Below, piece by piece: positions 44,949-54,208 of a stretch of 64,000 bases of DNA; the first letter of the stretch is position 1, and the number at the start of each line of letters is the position of its first letter. The stretch spans positions 16,971-80,970 of the forward strand of contig MPMQ01000009.1 in NCBI GenBank assembly GCA_002238585.1, written 5' to 3'. The DNA is from Kistimonas sp. bin40. GTDB taxonomy: Bacteria > Pseudomonadota > Gammaproteobacteria > Pseudomonadales > Endozoicomonadaceae. The notes beneath the pieces were generated by a model. It did no database searches, was not told where the DNA came from, and was given only the letters and a program-made list of their open reading frames with translations. Both the position numbers and the translations under genes were made by a program.

Positions 44949-46652
44949 TCAGCGCGCTTCAACCGTCTGCGCCCGGGCCCGCGCCATGGCAGACGCATGG
45001 CTGCCAGCACGGGTTCGCGCTGGCAGTCGCGGCCAGGGCTGGCTGATATTCTCAGCCGGGGGTAATACCCACAGATCCCGGGACAACACCTGCGCGCTTT
45101 CCCATGGTCGCCGAAGCAGGGGCTGCATCGCCTCAGCCAGTGCCTGCTGCGGGCTGCGTATAACAGAATCGGTACAGGCCCTTGCCTGTCCCAGACGCTG
45201 CAACTCCTCCTGGGACAGCCGCAGCAGCGGAAGCAGGACGCCAGGCCCCTGCGCTGGCAGCGGTTGTGGTGCGCCCGGTGGCATGGCTGGCGCCTTTGCT
45301 TCGCCAGCCAGTCTTGCGGTCGTACGCCCCCACCGGGTACAGCTGCCTGACTTTCTCAGCGAGGTTCTGGCCCTGACATAGCCTGGCCCTGGCACAGCGA
45401 ACCTCGGCGGCGGTGCGGGCCGCTCGCCAATCCCGCCCTTTTTCCCCGGTGCGCGCACATATTCTGCGGGGCCGGTTGCCTCGCCATACTGACACCTGGC
45501 CGGCGCCGACCCCGGGTCTGGCACCTGTCTGGTCTGTGCAGTGAATGCGTATGGAGCAGTACCGGTCGGCTTGAGCCCTGTGTTCTTGTGCGCACTCCCA
45601 AGGCACGCAAACCGGACCCTGTGGTGGCACCGATGAACGGCCATATCAGCGGGTTGGGCGAACTTTGTCCCACAGCCTGCACAGAGGCAGATCAGGGGCT
45701 TTTCTCTCCCGTGACGAAGCTCGTGTATTTTCAGGGCGCTGGACTGGGCGAAGTGTTTCCCGCAGCCCTGGTATGAGCAGGCAAAGGGCTTTTCTCCCGT
45801 GTGGCGACGCAGGTGCACATTCACGTTGCTCATGGTAGAAAACTTCGTGTCGCAACCTTCCCATGGGCAGGCAAAAGGCTTTTCTCCGGTATGGCTACGC
45901 AGGTGCACAACCAGACCCGCTGAACGGACAAACTGTCTTGCGCAATCCTCGTAGGGGCAGGGCTCAGACTTTTTTCCCACATGAACATACGACACGTGCA
46001 TTCTGACGCCGCTCCGGGAAGAGAGCCGCTTGCCACACGCCTCCCACGGACAGACAAATACCTTTTTTTCGGCGTGTGCCGCCTGCCAGTGCACGGTCAA
46101 GCTCCCTGACTGGGTGAACCGTCTTGCGCAACCCTTGTAGGGACAGCTAAAGGGCCTTTCTCCCGTGTGGATGCGCCGATGCGCTCTCAGCACGTTGGAG
46201 CGGGTGAACAGTTTGCCACAGCCCTCCCAGCGACAGACAAAGGGTCTTTCTCCGCTGTGCAGACGCAAGTGCGCTGTCAGAGACTCTGGCTGGCCGAACC
46301 GGCTGGCACAACCCTCCCAGGGACAGACAAGAGGCTTTTCTCCCGTATGGGTGCGTAGATGCAATCTCAGCCTCCTGGGCCCGATGAACTGTTTTCCACA
46401 ATCCTCACGGGTGCAGACAAAGGGCTTGGCTCTGCTACGACGCCGCATCGACTGCCTGCTGTTCTGACTACCCGGATCTGTGGCTGCCACCGCTTTTTTA
46501 CAGTCGGGACGAGGGCTCATCCCCCCTTGCCTGGCAGCAGAGTACCGTCGGACGCGCCGCCTTTTTCCTGTTATGGGAAGCCCGTCCCCGGGTTCGGGCG
46601 AGCGGCGGCCAAGCCGCGTCTTGTGATCTGTTCTGGCAGGTGGTACGTGCAT
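44949..46652 (-). CDS. B3: C2H2 zinc-finger protein, 9 fingers
   Basis: 567 residues from the ATG at 46652 (MHVPPARTDHKTRLGRR). The frame stays open to 47378, but that stretch overlies a separate B-tail relic and the B motif, so it is excluded. The basic patch GKRRRVRRYSAARQGG is the clearest copy in the window. Nine fingers run from about residue 79 to 348, including an H-x4-H unit (HWQAAH). The B tail is complete: LLPLLRLSQEELQRL, LLRRPWESA and PPAENISQPWP, followed by an Arg/Ala-rich end. Confidence 0.9.
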   Translation of the reverse strand: MHVPPARTDHKTRLGRRSPEPGDGLPITGKRRRVRRYSAARQGGMSPRPDCKKAVAATDPGSQNSRQSMRRRSRAKPFVCTREDCGKQFIGPRRLRLHLRTHTGEKPLVCPWEGCASRFGQPESLTAHLRLHSGERPFVCRWEGCGKLFTRSNVLRAHRRIHTGERPFSCPYKGCARRFTQSGSLTVHWQAAHAEKKVFVCPWEACGKRLSSRSGVRMHVSYVHVGKKSEPCPYEDCARQFVRSAGLVVHLRSHTGEKPFACPWEGCDTKFSTMSNVNVHLRRHTGEKPFACSYQGCGKHFAQSSALKIHELRHGREKPLICLCAGCGTKFAQPADMAVHRCHHRVRFACLGSAHKNTGLKPTGTAPYAFTAQTRQVPDPGSAPARCQYGEATGPAEYVRAPGKKGGIGERPAPPPRFAVPGPGYVRARTSLRKSGSCTRWGRTTARLAGEAKAPAMPPGAPQPLPAQGPGVLLPLLRLSQEELQRLGQARACTDSVIRSPQQALAEAMQPLLRRPWESAQVLSRDLWVLPPAENISQPWPRLPARTRAGSHASAMARARAQTVEAR

Positions 46653-46776
46653 CGGAATGGGGTCGCTGACCAATAGCAGGGCCTGGACACCAGGCACAAT
46701 CTGTCTGAGGCCCCGCAGCTGACAACCTCGACGCTGTTTCCATCCAGGTACACCAGGCACAGACCGCCCGTGGAAA
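46653..46776 (-). other. B3 upstream region
   Basis: Holds the family B motif and leads into the solo B-tail relic. Together they form a 700-bp stretch without an intact gene. Confidence 0.5.
46682..46709 (-). promoter_or_regulatory. Family B upstream motif for B3
   Basis: + strand CCTGGACACCAGGCACAATCTGTC, 30-31 nt from the ATG. Confidence 0.45.
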
Positions 46777-47316
46777 CTACGGGGTCTGTGTATCCGGGCC
46801 TTGCCATGGCCGCAGGAGTAAAGGGCGCAATACAGCGTCCAGCACCAGCGGCGCGGGTGTCGCCAGCCATGGCATCGGACAACGTAGCTCTTCATCCAGG
46901 AGCAACAGGACCAGCAGCTGCCCTTCATACTGCTGCTGCCGGCCGCACCGCACCTTTTGTGCCGCAGGAGTGCTCCAGGATTCAGACCCGCGTGTCTGAA
47001 CAGTACTGCGTTGCCCTTCAGCAGCGGCACAACTGCGCTCTCGCGGGGCAGAGCTTGCGCCACATCTTGTCTGCGCGGCAACAACAGACCTGTCCCCCCT
47101 GCCAATGCCCGGCTGAGCCGGCAGGATGGGTTCCGTTGGCAAGACTTCGCCAGCGTTTGTGCATGAATCGGCGGGCAGCTGTGTTCCGGGGTGGACGCGC
47201 ATGGCAAAGAGGGGCGCACAAGAGCGCCATGCCCACACTGCCAGCCGCAGCCAGGCGAAAACCTGCAGCTTGCCCGTCTGGACGTCGCCGAAAACACAGA
47301 GGTTCTGGCACAACAC
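46777..47316 (-). pseudogene. Solo family B C-terminal tail without fingers
   Basis: A 179-codon frame ending LLVLLLLDEELRC ... APLVLDAVLRPLLLRPWQGPDTQTP. This matches the tail of B4 (LPVLSLSDAELDRL ... APLVVNDALLSELLRPWQGSD) but no zinc finger precedes it. The first half is not recognisable, and there is no family B motif at its 5' end. Most likely the remainder of a deleted B gene between B4 and B3. The possibility of a free-standing tail peptide is worth testing because the tail itself is well preserved. Confidence 0.7.
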
Positions 47317-47352
47317 AGCCCCAACCTTGTCTCAAGGTGTATCCAGTAGCTC

Positions 47353-49557
47353 TCATGGGTCTGGCTCCCGGCGCTCACATCTCACAGCTGCACCTGTTCG
47401 CCCTGTCAGTCCCGGCCAAGGCGCATTGATGTCCTGAGCCGATGACGATCGAGACAGTTCCGGAGCCTGGGCGTCCGAACCTTGCCATGGCCGCAGCAGC
47501 TCTGAGAGTAACGCATCGTTCACCACTAACGGCGCGGCCGTTGTGGCCAGAGGCTGTGTCAGACGGTCCAGCTCAGCATCAGATAGCGACAGGACCGGAA
47601 GCATGACATCAGCACCTGCTGGCCTGTGCCGCTGTTGTGGTGCGCCCGCCGGCGTGGCTGGCAGGGGCCTTGCACCGGAACCACTGGCGACAACCGATGG
47701 CCCTGGCCCGGGGTACAAACGCATGGCCTGGTCACCGCAGCTGCGCTGCCCGCTGGGCATGACGGCAGGGAGGTCCGGCGGCTGGGCCGGAAGGTTACCG
47801 CTACCACCCACAGACCAGCAGCGTCCTTGCGCCACCGGCGAACGCTGCTGTTGATGCCCGGGTGCCCGGGCATGGCTTCCCGGGTCTTGACCTCCGACAG
47901 GCCATAGCCGCACAAGGGCCCGGGTGGACAGCCCCCTGCGCGGACGTCTTGCGTCACCAACGGCCTGACCTGGACTTGTGTTCAACCCTGCCAAAGGCGC
48001 GCCTGGCCTGGGGATACCCGGGTGAACCGGCACAACAGCTGTCTGTACACCGCCCGCGCCAGGCGCCTTGCGTGACCGGACAAAGCACCTTGTATCGCCA
48101 TGAACAACACGCGCATGCCGGTTCAAGTGGCCGCGTGTTTCATAGGCTTTGCCACAGCCCTTCCAGGCGCAGAAAAGCAACTTCCTGCCGGCGTGACCGC
48201 GCAGGCACACATCCCTGTCGCGCGCATAGGCGTATCGCTTTGCGCAGCTCTCCTGTGGGCAGACGAACCCTTTTTTTCCGGTGTGAATACGCAGGTGAAC
48301 TTTCAGACTGCTCGATTGGCCGTAAGTTTTTGCACAACCCTCATAGGGACAGACAAAAGTTTCTCCTGTATGGATCCTCAGGTGCCTTACACGTCCGAGC
48401 AAATCGGCGAACGCCTTGCCACAGCCCTCGTAGAAACAGATATAGGGCTTTGCGCCGGTGTGATAACGCAGATGTTGCTGCACATTAGCCCGGACGGAAC
48501 ACCGCATTGCACAGCCCTCGTAAGGGCAGGCATAAGGTTTTTCGCCGGTGTGAACGCGCAGGTGAACTTTCAGGGCACTGGATTGGCAAAACGCTTTGGT
48601 GCAGTCCCCGTATACACAACGAAAGGGTTTGTGCCCAGCGTGTCTGCGCAGGTGCAATATCAGCTCCGATGAACGGGCAAACGCCCTGGTGCAGCCTTCC
48701 CGTCGACAGACAAAGGGTTTTTCGCCGGCATGGAGACGCCTGTGCTGTCTTGCGCCCGCAGTGCTGAAGTAGCGTTTTGGGCACCCCTCCACTGGACAGA
48801 CAAGCGTTTTCCGGCTGCTGTGGGATCTGAAATGGTATGTCCTGTCGCTGGACCGGATGAAGGATTGCTCGCAGCCCTCGTAAGGACAGACAAAGGGTTT
48901 TTCACCAATGTGGCAACGCCAGTGCGCCCGCAGGCTGCTGGCATGACCGAACCGCTTTTGGCAGTCTTCCCGTGGACAGCAAAAGGGTTTTTCGCCGGTG
49001 TGGTGACGCAGGTGTACTTTGAGTTCACCAGATTTGAAGAACAGGCGCTCACAGTTTTCATAGGAACAAGCAATGCGTCTGTCGCCGGTGTGGGTACGCA
49101 AGTGGTCCCGCAAGCTGCTTGCGTGAGCGTACCTCCTTGTGCAGCCTTCCCGTGGGCAGCGAAAGGGTGGGCCACCGGTGCGGCAACCCAGATGCGATGC
49201 CAGAGCAGCGGAGCGGACGAGAGCTGTTGCGTAGTCAGCGTAGGGACAGGCAAAGAGCTGTTGGTTGGCATGGCGACGCAGCTGCCCCCTCCGGCTGGCT
49301 GGACAAGCATCCCGCCTGGCCGCGCCTGGCAGCGGACAGCCCAGGTACTTGTGCGCTGGCTGGCTGCGCTGTTTTTTGGTCAGATTCCATCGGCACGCCA
49401 TCCGTTTTTTACAGCCAGCATGAGAGCAGGGCATCCCCTCCGGGTCCGCAGCAGGCTGTCGGACAGGCCGCGCTCCTGCCGGCCTGCCGGCCGGTGCCGC
49501 TGACACAGGACGCAGTCCCGATCCCTTGTTTGCTGTCACTGGAGATGGTCGGTTCAT
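47353..49557 (-). CDS. B4: C2H2 zinc-finger protein, 12 fingers
   Basis: 734 residues starting MNRPSPVTANKGSGLRPV at 49557. Two decayed fingers (CSHAGCKKRMACR..., CPYADYATALVR...) precede twelve intact ones from about residue 137 to 497. The tail is complete and is the best match to the consensus: LPVLSLSDAELDRL, PLATTAAPL, LLRPWQGSD and SSAQDINAPWPG. Its upstream region is unusual: the family B motif is replaced by a perfect 11-bp hairpin (49577-49616) starting 20 nt before the ATG. Regulation may differ from its siblings. Confidence 0.9.
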   Translation of the reverse strand: MNRPSPVTANKGSGLRPVSAAPAGRPAGARPVRQPAADPEGMPCSHAGCKKRMACRWNLTKKQRSQPAHKYLGCPLPGAARRDACPASRRGQLRRHANQQLFACPYADYATALVRSAALASHLGCRTGGPPFRCPREGCTRRYAHASSLRDHLRTHTGDRRIACSYENCERLFFKSGELKVHLRHHTGEKPFCCPREDCQKRFGHASSLRAHWRCHIGEKPFVCPYEGCEQSFIRSSDRTYHFRSHSSRKTLVCPVEGCPKRYFSTAGARQHRRLHAGEKPFVCRREGCTRAFARSSELILHLRRHAGHKPFRCVYGDCTKAFCQSSALKVHLRVHTGEKPYACPYEGCAMRCSVRANVQQHLRYHTGAKPYICFYEGCGKAFADLLGRVRHLRIHTGETFVCPYEGCAKTYGQSSSLKVHLRIHTGKKGFVCPQESCAKRYAYARDRDVCLRGHAGRKLLFCAWKGCGKAYETRGHLNRHARVVHGDTRCFVRSRKAPGAGGVQTAVVPVHPGIPRPGAPLAGLNTSPGQAVGDARRPRRGLSTRALVRLWPVGGQDPGSHARAPGHQQQRSPVAQGRCWSVGGSGNLPAQPPDLPAVMPSGQRSCGDQAMRLYPGPGPSVVASGSGARPLPATPAGAPQQRHRPAGADVMLPVLSLSDAELDRLTQPLATTAAPLVVNDALLSELLRPWQGSDAQAPELSRSSSAQDINAPWPGLTGRTGAAVRCERREPDP

Positions 49558-49576
49558 CGAGGGTCACCAAGGCTCA

Positions 49577-49616
49577 TTGCCATCCTCCCCGCCCTGAAGG
49601 ACAGAGAGGATGGCAA
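49577..49616. mobile_element. IS605-like hairpin remnant upstream of B4
   Basis: TTGCCATCCTC and GAGGATGGCAA form a perfect 11-bp stem around an 18-base loop containing CCCGCCCTGAAGGAC. The core TTG.CATCCTCCCCGCCCTGAAGG is the IS200/IS605-type right-end sequence. It lies between the stop of B5 and the start of B4, so it could also act as a terminator for B5. Confidence 0.55.
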
Positions 49617-49625
49617 CGGCCCTCA

Positions 49626-51497
49626 TCAGAAAGTCGCACCCGACGCGTCTTCGCCTTGCCAGGGCTTCAGCAGTCCTGCGAGAAACGCATGGTCCTGCAA
49701 CAGCGGCGCGATGCCTGCCAGCGAGTGCGTCAGGCCAGCCAGCTCCTCATCGGCGAACGACAGGACGGGAAGCCCGCTGCCAGAATACAGGCCCGGGCTG
49801 GGCTGTCGCTGGTGCAGTGCGCCCACTGGCATGGCCGTTATTTGTCCTTGCCCGGGGCTCGGGCTCATGGCGCAGGCCCCCCGGCTCCCGTGTTGCACGA
49901 CTGCGGCAGCAAGAACATCTTGCCGGGCGCAGAAGACATCCCCGCCTGTTCTGGCCACAGCCTGACACGGCGTCCCTTGCAGCGCAGGCGGGTGCAGCCC
50001 CCCCCGCCGACCCGGGTGTGCCCACGCCAGCTCACGGCCTTGCACCGGCTCAGCCAAAGACCTGTGTCCTTCAGCAAGGCCCGGATGCGCCGGCACGACA
50101 GGCGGTGCAACCAGGTCTGCTGCCTCGTCGTATGCCGGAACAAGGGGCTGCGTTCTGCCAGGGATGCGCGTCTGTCGTTCCGGACAATTTCGTCGTCTGC
50201 AGGCTGTTGTACAGTCCTTGTGCACGCGGCCAGCTGTTTCTGGCTGGGCATGGTGGCGGCGCTTGTGTTTATTGATGTTGCTCGTGGTAGAACATCGCGT
50301 GACGCAGCCCTCCACGGGGCAGCCAAAGGGCTTGTTGCCCCTGTGGTGACGCAGGTGCGCGCGCAGATTCCGGAGCCGTATGAACGGCTGCGCGCAATCC
50401 TCATAGGGACAGGCCGCGAACTGGCCGTCGCTGCGCACATACAGATACACCCTCATGCTGCCCGCCTCCATGGATTGGCCAAGGTCGCTGTACGCCGGGT
50501 GTCTGCCGGTTTTCTTGCGCGCATGGCAGCGCCGGTGTCTGGCCAGTTGTCCGGCGCAGACAAAGCGATGGCCGCAGCCCTCGTGCCGACAGAAAAAGGG
50601 CTTTTCGCCGGTGTGCGAACGCCGGTGCACACTCAGATCTCCGGAGCGTATGAACGCTTTCGTACAGCCCTCCCAGAGGCAGACAAAGGGCTTTTCGCCA
50701 GTGTGGGTACGTCGGTGCACAATCAGATCGGTGGATCGGGTGAACGCGCTGGAACAGTCCTGCCAAAGGCAGACAAAGGGCCTGGTGCCGCTATGGGTGA
50801 GCAGGTGTTCCCTCATGGTGCTGTAGTGAGTGAACCGCCTGGCGCAACCTTCCCATGGACAGACAACCGTTTTTTCCCCGGCGTGAGCACGCAGGTGGAT
50901 TTTCAGCGCCGATGCTGCCAAAAACTTTTTCCCGCAGCCCTCGTGTGAGCAAACATGGCCCTTGTCACTCCGGTGGTAACACAGGCGGCACCTGTCCGCG
51001 CGCCCATCGCTTGCTCCACAGCCTTGCTGTGGACAGGTCCGGCATTTGTGGGTACGCCAATGACCGGCCAGACAACCGGGCCGGGAAAAAGATTTTGTGC
51101 AGTCCTCGTACGGACAGACAAAGGGCCTTTTGCCAGTATGGACGCAGCGGTGAGCTCTCAGCTCGGCCTCACGGCCAAATCTTTTTGCGCAGTTTTCCTG
51201 TTCACACACGAAGGGCCGTTCGCCAGTATGGGCGCGCAGGTGCTCTCTCAGCGCGCTGGGGTAGCGCCACACTTTTGTACAGCCCTCATACGGACAGACA
51301 CAGCACTTGTCGCCGCCCTGTCTACGCGGTTTCTTGAGCAGATGCCGTTGACACACCACCCCTTCCTTAGAGTCTGGACAAGGCCAGGGCACGCCCTCGC
51401 GCACACCAGCCAGGCGGGAATTTCCTCCCGGTTTCGCTGTCGACAGAGGCTGAGGTCGCGACATGCTGTGACCCATTGGTATAGACGATGGCTGCAT
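49626..51497 (-). CDS. B5: C2H2 zinc-finger protein, about 10 fingers
   Basis: 623 residues from the ATG at 51497 (MQPSSIPMGHSMSR), matching the MQPVATD start of B7 and lying 33 nt from the family B motif. A later ATG (MGHSMS) is an alternative. Fingers begin at about residue 68 and include one damaged region (CPQQGCGASDGRADRC). The eighth and ninth are near-copies ([22 protein letters not shown]). The B tail is present but shortened: LPVLSFADEELAGL, LLKPWQGEDASGATF, stop; the DIN segment is missing. Confidence 0.88.
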   Translation of the reverse strand: MQPSSIPMGHSMSRPQPLSTAKPGGNSRLAGVREGVPWPCPDSKEGVVCQRHLLKKPRRQGGDKCCVCPYEGCTKVWRYPSALREHLRAHTGERPFVCEQENCAKRFGREAELRAHRCVHTGKRPFVCPYEDCTKSFSRPGCLAGHWRTHKCRTCPQQGCGASDGRADRCRLCYHRSDKGHVCSHEGCGKKFLAASALKIHLRAHAGEKTVVCPWEGCARRFTHYSTMREHLLTHSGTRPFVCLWQDCSSAFTRSTDLIVHRRTHTGEKPFVCLWEGCTKAFIRSGDLSVHRRSHTGEKPFFCRHEGCGHRFVCAGQLARHRRCHARKKTGRHPAYSDLGQSMEAGSMRVYLYVRSDGQFAACPYEDCAQPFIRLRNLRAHLRHHRGNKPFGCPVEGCVTRCSTTSNINKHKRRHHAQPETAGRVHKDCTTACRRRNCPERQTRIPGRTQPLVPAYDEAADLVAPPVVPAHPGLAEGHRSLAEPVQGRELAWAHPGRRGGLHPPALQGTPCQAVARTGGDVFCARQDVLAAAVVQHGSRGACAMSPSPGQGQITAMPVGALHQRQPSPGLYSGSGLPVLSFADEELAGLTHSLAGIAPLLQDHAFLAGLLKPWQGEDASGATF

Positions 51498-51529
51498 CAA
51501 ACACCCTCAAACGTCAGGCAATCAGTGGG

Positions 51530-51541
51530 GGTTGGACAGCA
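51530..51541 (-). promoter_or_regulatory. Family B upstream motif for B5
   Basis: + strand GTTGGACAGCAG, 33 nt from the ATG. A second conserved stretch (CCAACGAGCCGGTCAGCTCT) follows further out at 51568-51587. Confidence 0.6.
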
Positions 51542-51790
51542 GTACCTTGCTGTCTGTCGCCCAGCTGCCAACGAGCCGGTCAGCTCTGCTGTCGGCCGCT
51601 ACCCGTTGAAAGGCCCGCTGTGTATTTCCACAAGGCCTGTGACAAAAACAAGCGCACACAACAAACGCCCCCCACAGTCAGCAACAAGGCTACAGCCAGC
51701 AAAAGGACACAGGTGAGACAACCAGCGTGGTGCCTGTAATACCTGACACCCTTGTCCGCGCCGGTGTCCGGCCACTGCCCTGCGCCACAG
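51542..51790 (-). other. B6-B5 spacer
   Basis: Outer part of the family B upstream block, then sequence in which I recognise nothing, up to the 10-bp repeat at 51791. Confidence 0.4.
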
Positions 51791-51830
51791 CTGCCCTCAT
51801 CTGCCCTCATCTGCCCTCATCGGCCCTCAT
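51791..51830. repeat. 10-bp minisatellite, four copies
   Basis: CTGCCCTCAT three times exactly, then CGGCCCTCAT. It ends five bases beyond the B6 stop codon, so it lies in the B6 3' region. Confidence 0.9.
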
Positions 51831-51835
51831 CGGCG

Positions 51836-53908
51836 TCAGAGCGCGTTCCTGTCCCCGGTCGCCAGCGCCAGCATAAAGTCCAGCTCCGCTGTCCCTGGGT
51901 GTTGCCATGGCCACAAAAACGCGGACAGTGATTCATCCGCCAGCGGTAACAGCGGGGCAGCGCTCCCCTCTCGTGAAAGGCGGCGCAACTCCTCATCAGA
52001 TAACGACAGCAGGGGGAACAGGATGCCAATATCAAGGCCAGGGCTGCGCTCTTGTCCTGGTTCCTCCAGGGGCATGACAGCCAGGTGGGCCTCGTCAGAT
52101 AAACAGGCGACAGACGACTGATGTTCCCCCTGGTGGGGCCACAAGGGCTGGCCATACGGGCCATAGTCGCCCTGCCCCGCCCCTGGCATCGCAGGGCCAG
52201 ACGCTGTCTGGCCGCGGGCAAGGTCTGCGGCTGTCGGGCCCTCAGGCAAGTGCCAGAGTGTTTCGTCCGCAGGGGTGCACGCATATTCATGCCAGCTTGT
52301 CTGTGCGCGGCTGCCTGCACTTTCCTCTTTCGCCGGACCCGGGCCGGGGAATTTTTCGCTACGCGTGCGTAGCTGTCGGCGCAGCTGCCTTGCCACTACC
52401 TGGGCCTTGCTACCGTCCTTCTGCGGATCACCAGAAGGCTGGTCCCGGACAGCAATGCGCAGGGGCTTCATGCGGTGTTGGCCTGAACGGACTTTGGTGC
52501 CGTCCTCGTGCGAACAGACACCGGGCTTGGTGCGACTGTGGATGCTCAGGTGCCGGTACAGCTCACCGGCTTTCTTGTAGCTTTTGCCACAACCCTCATG
52601 TTGACAGACAAAGGTTTTTGGTGCGGTGTGCTGGCGTCGATGCCATGTCAGGCTGGCCGGATGGGCAAACGCTTTTGCGCAGTACGCCTGTGGACCTGCA
52701 AGACGCGGCTCGCCAGCCTGACGAGGTTGGCGTCCCCGAGCAGGCGGCGCGGCAGTGTAGTGCCTGGCGCGGTCCTTGCGTGGGTGACGACCGGGTTTGA
52801 CTTCGACGTGATGACGCAGGTGAACGCCCAGATTGCTGGATTGGACAAACGCTTTTGCGCAGTCCTCGTAAGGACAGACAAAACGTTTGTCGCCGGCGTG
52901 ACCGCGCAGATGCACTCTCAGGCTGGCGACATGGCGGAACCGGTTTCTGCAGTCCTCATGCGGACAGATAAAGGGTTGTTCACGGGTGTGGACACGCACA
53001 TGCGCTGTGAGGTCGGCTGAACAGCGCAGCTGTTTGCGGCAGTCCTCGACGGGACAGACAAAACGCTGGTCGCCAATGTGGAGACGCAGGTGCTGCCTCA
53101 GCGAGCTCAAACGGCCGAAAGGCTTACAGCAATATTCGAAGGGACAGACAAAACGCTTGCCCGCGCCAGAATCACCCGGGTACGCCTGGAGCAGGGCAGC
53201 GCTGAAGCAGGACTGTGCGTTCTCCTGTGACGAAGTCCGCAATCTGGCCCTGGCATGCCAACGCAGGTGAACGCCAAGGTTGCCAGATTGGCCAAACCTG
53301 CGCGCGCAACCTTCATAGGGGCAGAGAAAGGGCTTGTTGCCGCTATGCCAATCCTGATGTCTTTTCGCGTCGCTGCGGGTAGCACTGCGCCTTGCGCACC
53401 CCTCTACCGGGCAAGCAAAAGGTTTTTTCCCCGTGTGCCGGTGCAGGTGCTCTTTTAACTTGTGGGGCCCTGAAAACGCTCTTCTACAGTGCTCCCAGCA
53501 GCAGACAAAGGATCTTTTCCCCGTACGGGAACGCTTGTGCTTTTGCTCAGTGCGGTTGGTAGTGCTGCGCTTGCCGCTGCCCTCCACCGTGAACATCCAG
53601 GGGTTTTCTTCAGTGTGCCTGAGCAGGTGCACCTGCAACTGGCTGGAAACCTCGCAGGATATGGGGCAGCCCTCCACCGGGCAAGCAAAAGGCTTGTCGC
53701 CATGCCTGAGCAGGTGCTCGTTCAAACTGCGGGCAGTAGCGAAGGATCTGGCACAGTTCTCCCGGGGACACGTAACGGCCTGTCCCACCGTATGAGAATG
53801 CCAGTGAACCTTCAGGTCCCAGGCACTGGCATACCGTTTGGTGCATCCCTCCCATGGACAGACATAAGGTCTTCTGGAGGTGCTATGGCTGTATTGTTGT
53901 CTGATCAT
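51836..53908 (-). CDS. B6: C2H2 zinc-finger protein, about 11 fingers, N-terminal frameshift
   Basis: 690 residues starting MIRQQYSHSTSRRPYVC at 53908. About eleven intact fingers and three damaged ones begin at residue 16, much earlier than in siblings, because the leader is out of frame. The canonical leader start is the ATG at 53964, whose frame ends at a TGA overlapping the 53908 ATG (ATGA), as in A1. The B tail is clear: LFPLLSLSDEELRRL, PLLPLADESLSAFLWPWQ, then ELDFMLALATGDRNAL. Loss of the leader also removes the basic patch. Confidence 0.86.
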   Translation of the reverse strand: MIRQQYSHSTSRRPYVCPWEGCTKRYASAWDLKVHWHSHTVGQAVTCPRENCARSFATARSLNEHLLRHGDKPFACPVEGCPISCEVSSQLQVHLLRHTEENPWMFTVEGSGKRSTTNRTEQKHKRSRTGKRSFVCCWEHCRRAFSGPHKLKEHLHRHTGKKPFACPVEGCARRSATRSDAKRHQDWHSGNKPFLCPYEGCARRFGQSGNLGVHLRWHARARLRTSSQENAQSCFSAALLQAYPGDSGAGKRFVCPFEYCCKPFGRLSSLRQHLRLHIGDQRFVCPVEDCRKQLRCSADLTAHVRVHTREQPFICPHEDCRNRFRHVASLRVHLRGHAGDKRFVCPYEDCAKAFVQSSNLGVHLRHHVEVKPGRHPRKDRARHYTAAPPARGRQPRQAGEPRLAGPQAYCAKAFAHPASLTWHRRQHTAPKTFVCQHEGCGKSYKKAGELYRHLSIHSRTKPGVCSHEDGTKVRSGQHRMKPLRIAVRDQPSGDPQKDGSKAQVVARQLRRQLRTRSEKFPGPGPAKEESAGSRAQTSWHEYACTPADETLWHLPEGPTAADLARGQTASGPAMPGAGQGDYGPYGQPLWPHQGEHQSSVACLSDEAHLAVMPLEEPGQERSPGLDIGILFPLLSLSDEELRRLSREGSAAPLLPLADESLSAFLWPWQHPGTAELDFMLALATGDRNAL

Positions 53909-53964
53909 ATCTGGACCCTAAAAGCTACAGGACAAGGTCGCGAGCTGTTGTTATCAGGTGCCAT
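53905..53964 (-). pseudogene. B6 leader, out of frame
   Basis: ATG at 53964 opens MAPDNNSSRPCPVAFRVQI and stops. It holds the TCGCGACCTTG stretch found just inside the start of other B genes. The family B motif upstream of it is degraded. Confidence 0.65.
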
Positions 53965-54208
53965 TGGTAGGTGCAGCGCGAATCAGGGAGTGGATCAACG
54001 ATGGATCATGGATACTGGCCACCGGCCACAGTCTCTTTGACACCCGGCCGCTGCTGCTTTGGTCAACGACAGACCCGGGCAGTCAACGCCCCTGAAAAAT
54101 ACGGAGAGAACCCTGCAAGGCCCGTCTTGTTGGCCAGCAAGCGCATCCCCCGTCCGCATGGGGACCATGAACGAAAGCCGGCACGACACAGCACAGACGC
54201 CCCAGTCC

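Noticed and set aside
44949..47378. An 809-residue version of B3
   Set aside because: The extra 242 residues overlie the family B motif and a B-tail relic in another frame. The leader signature and motif distance point to 46652.
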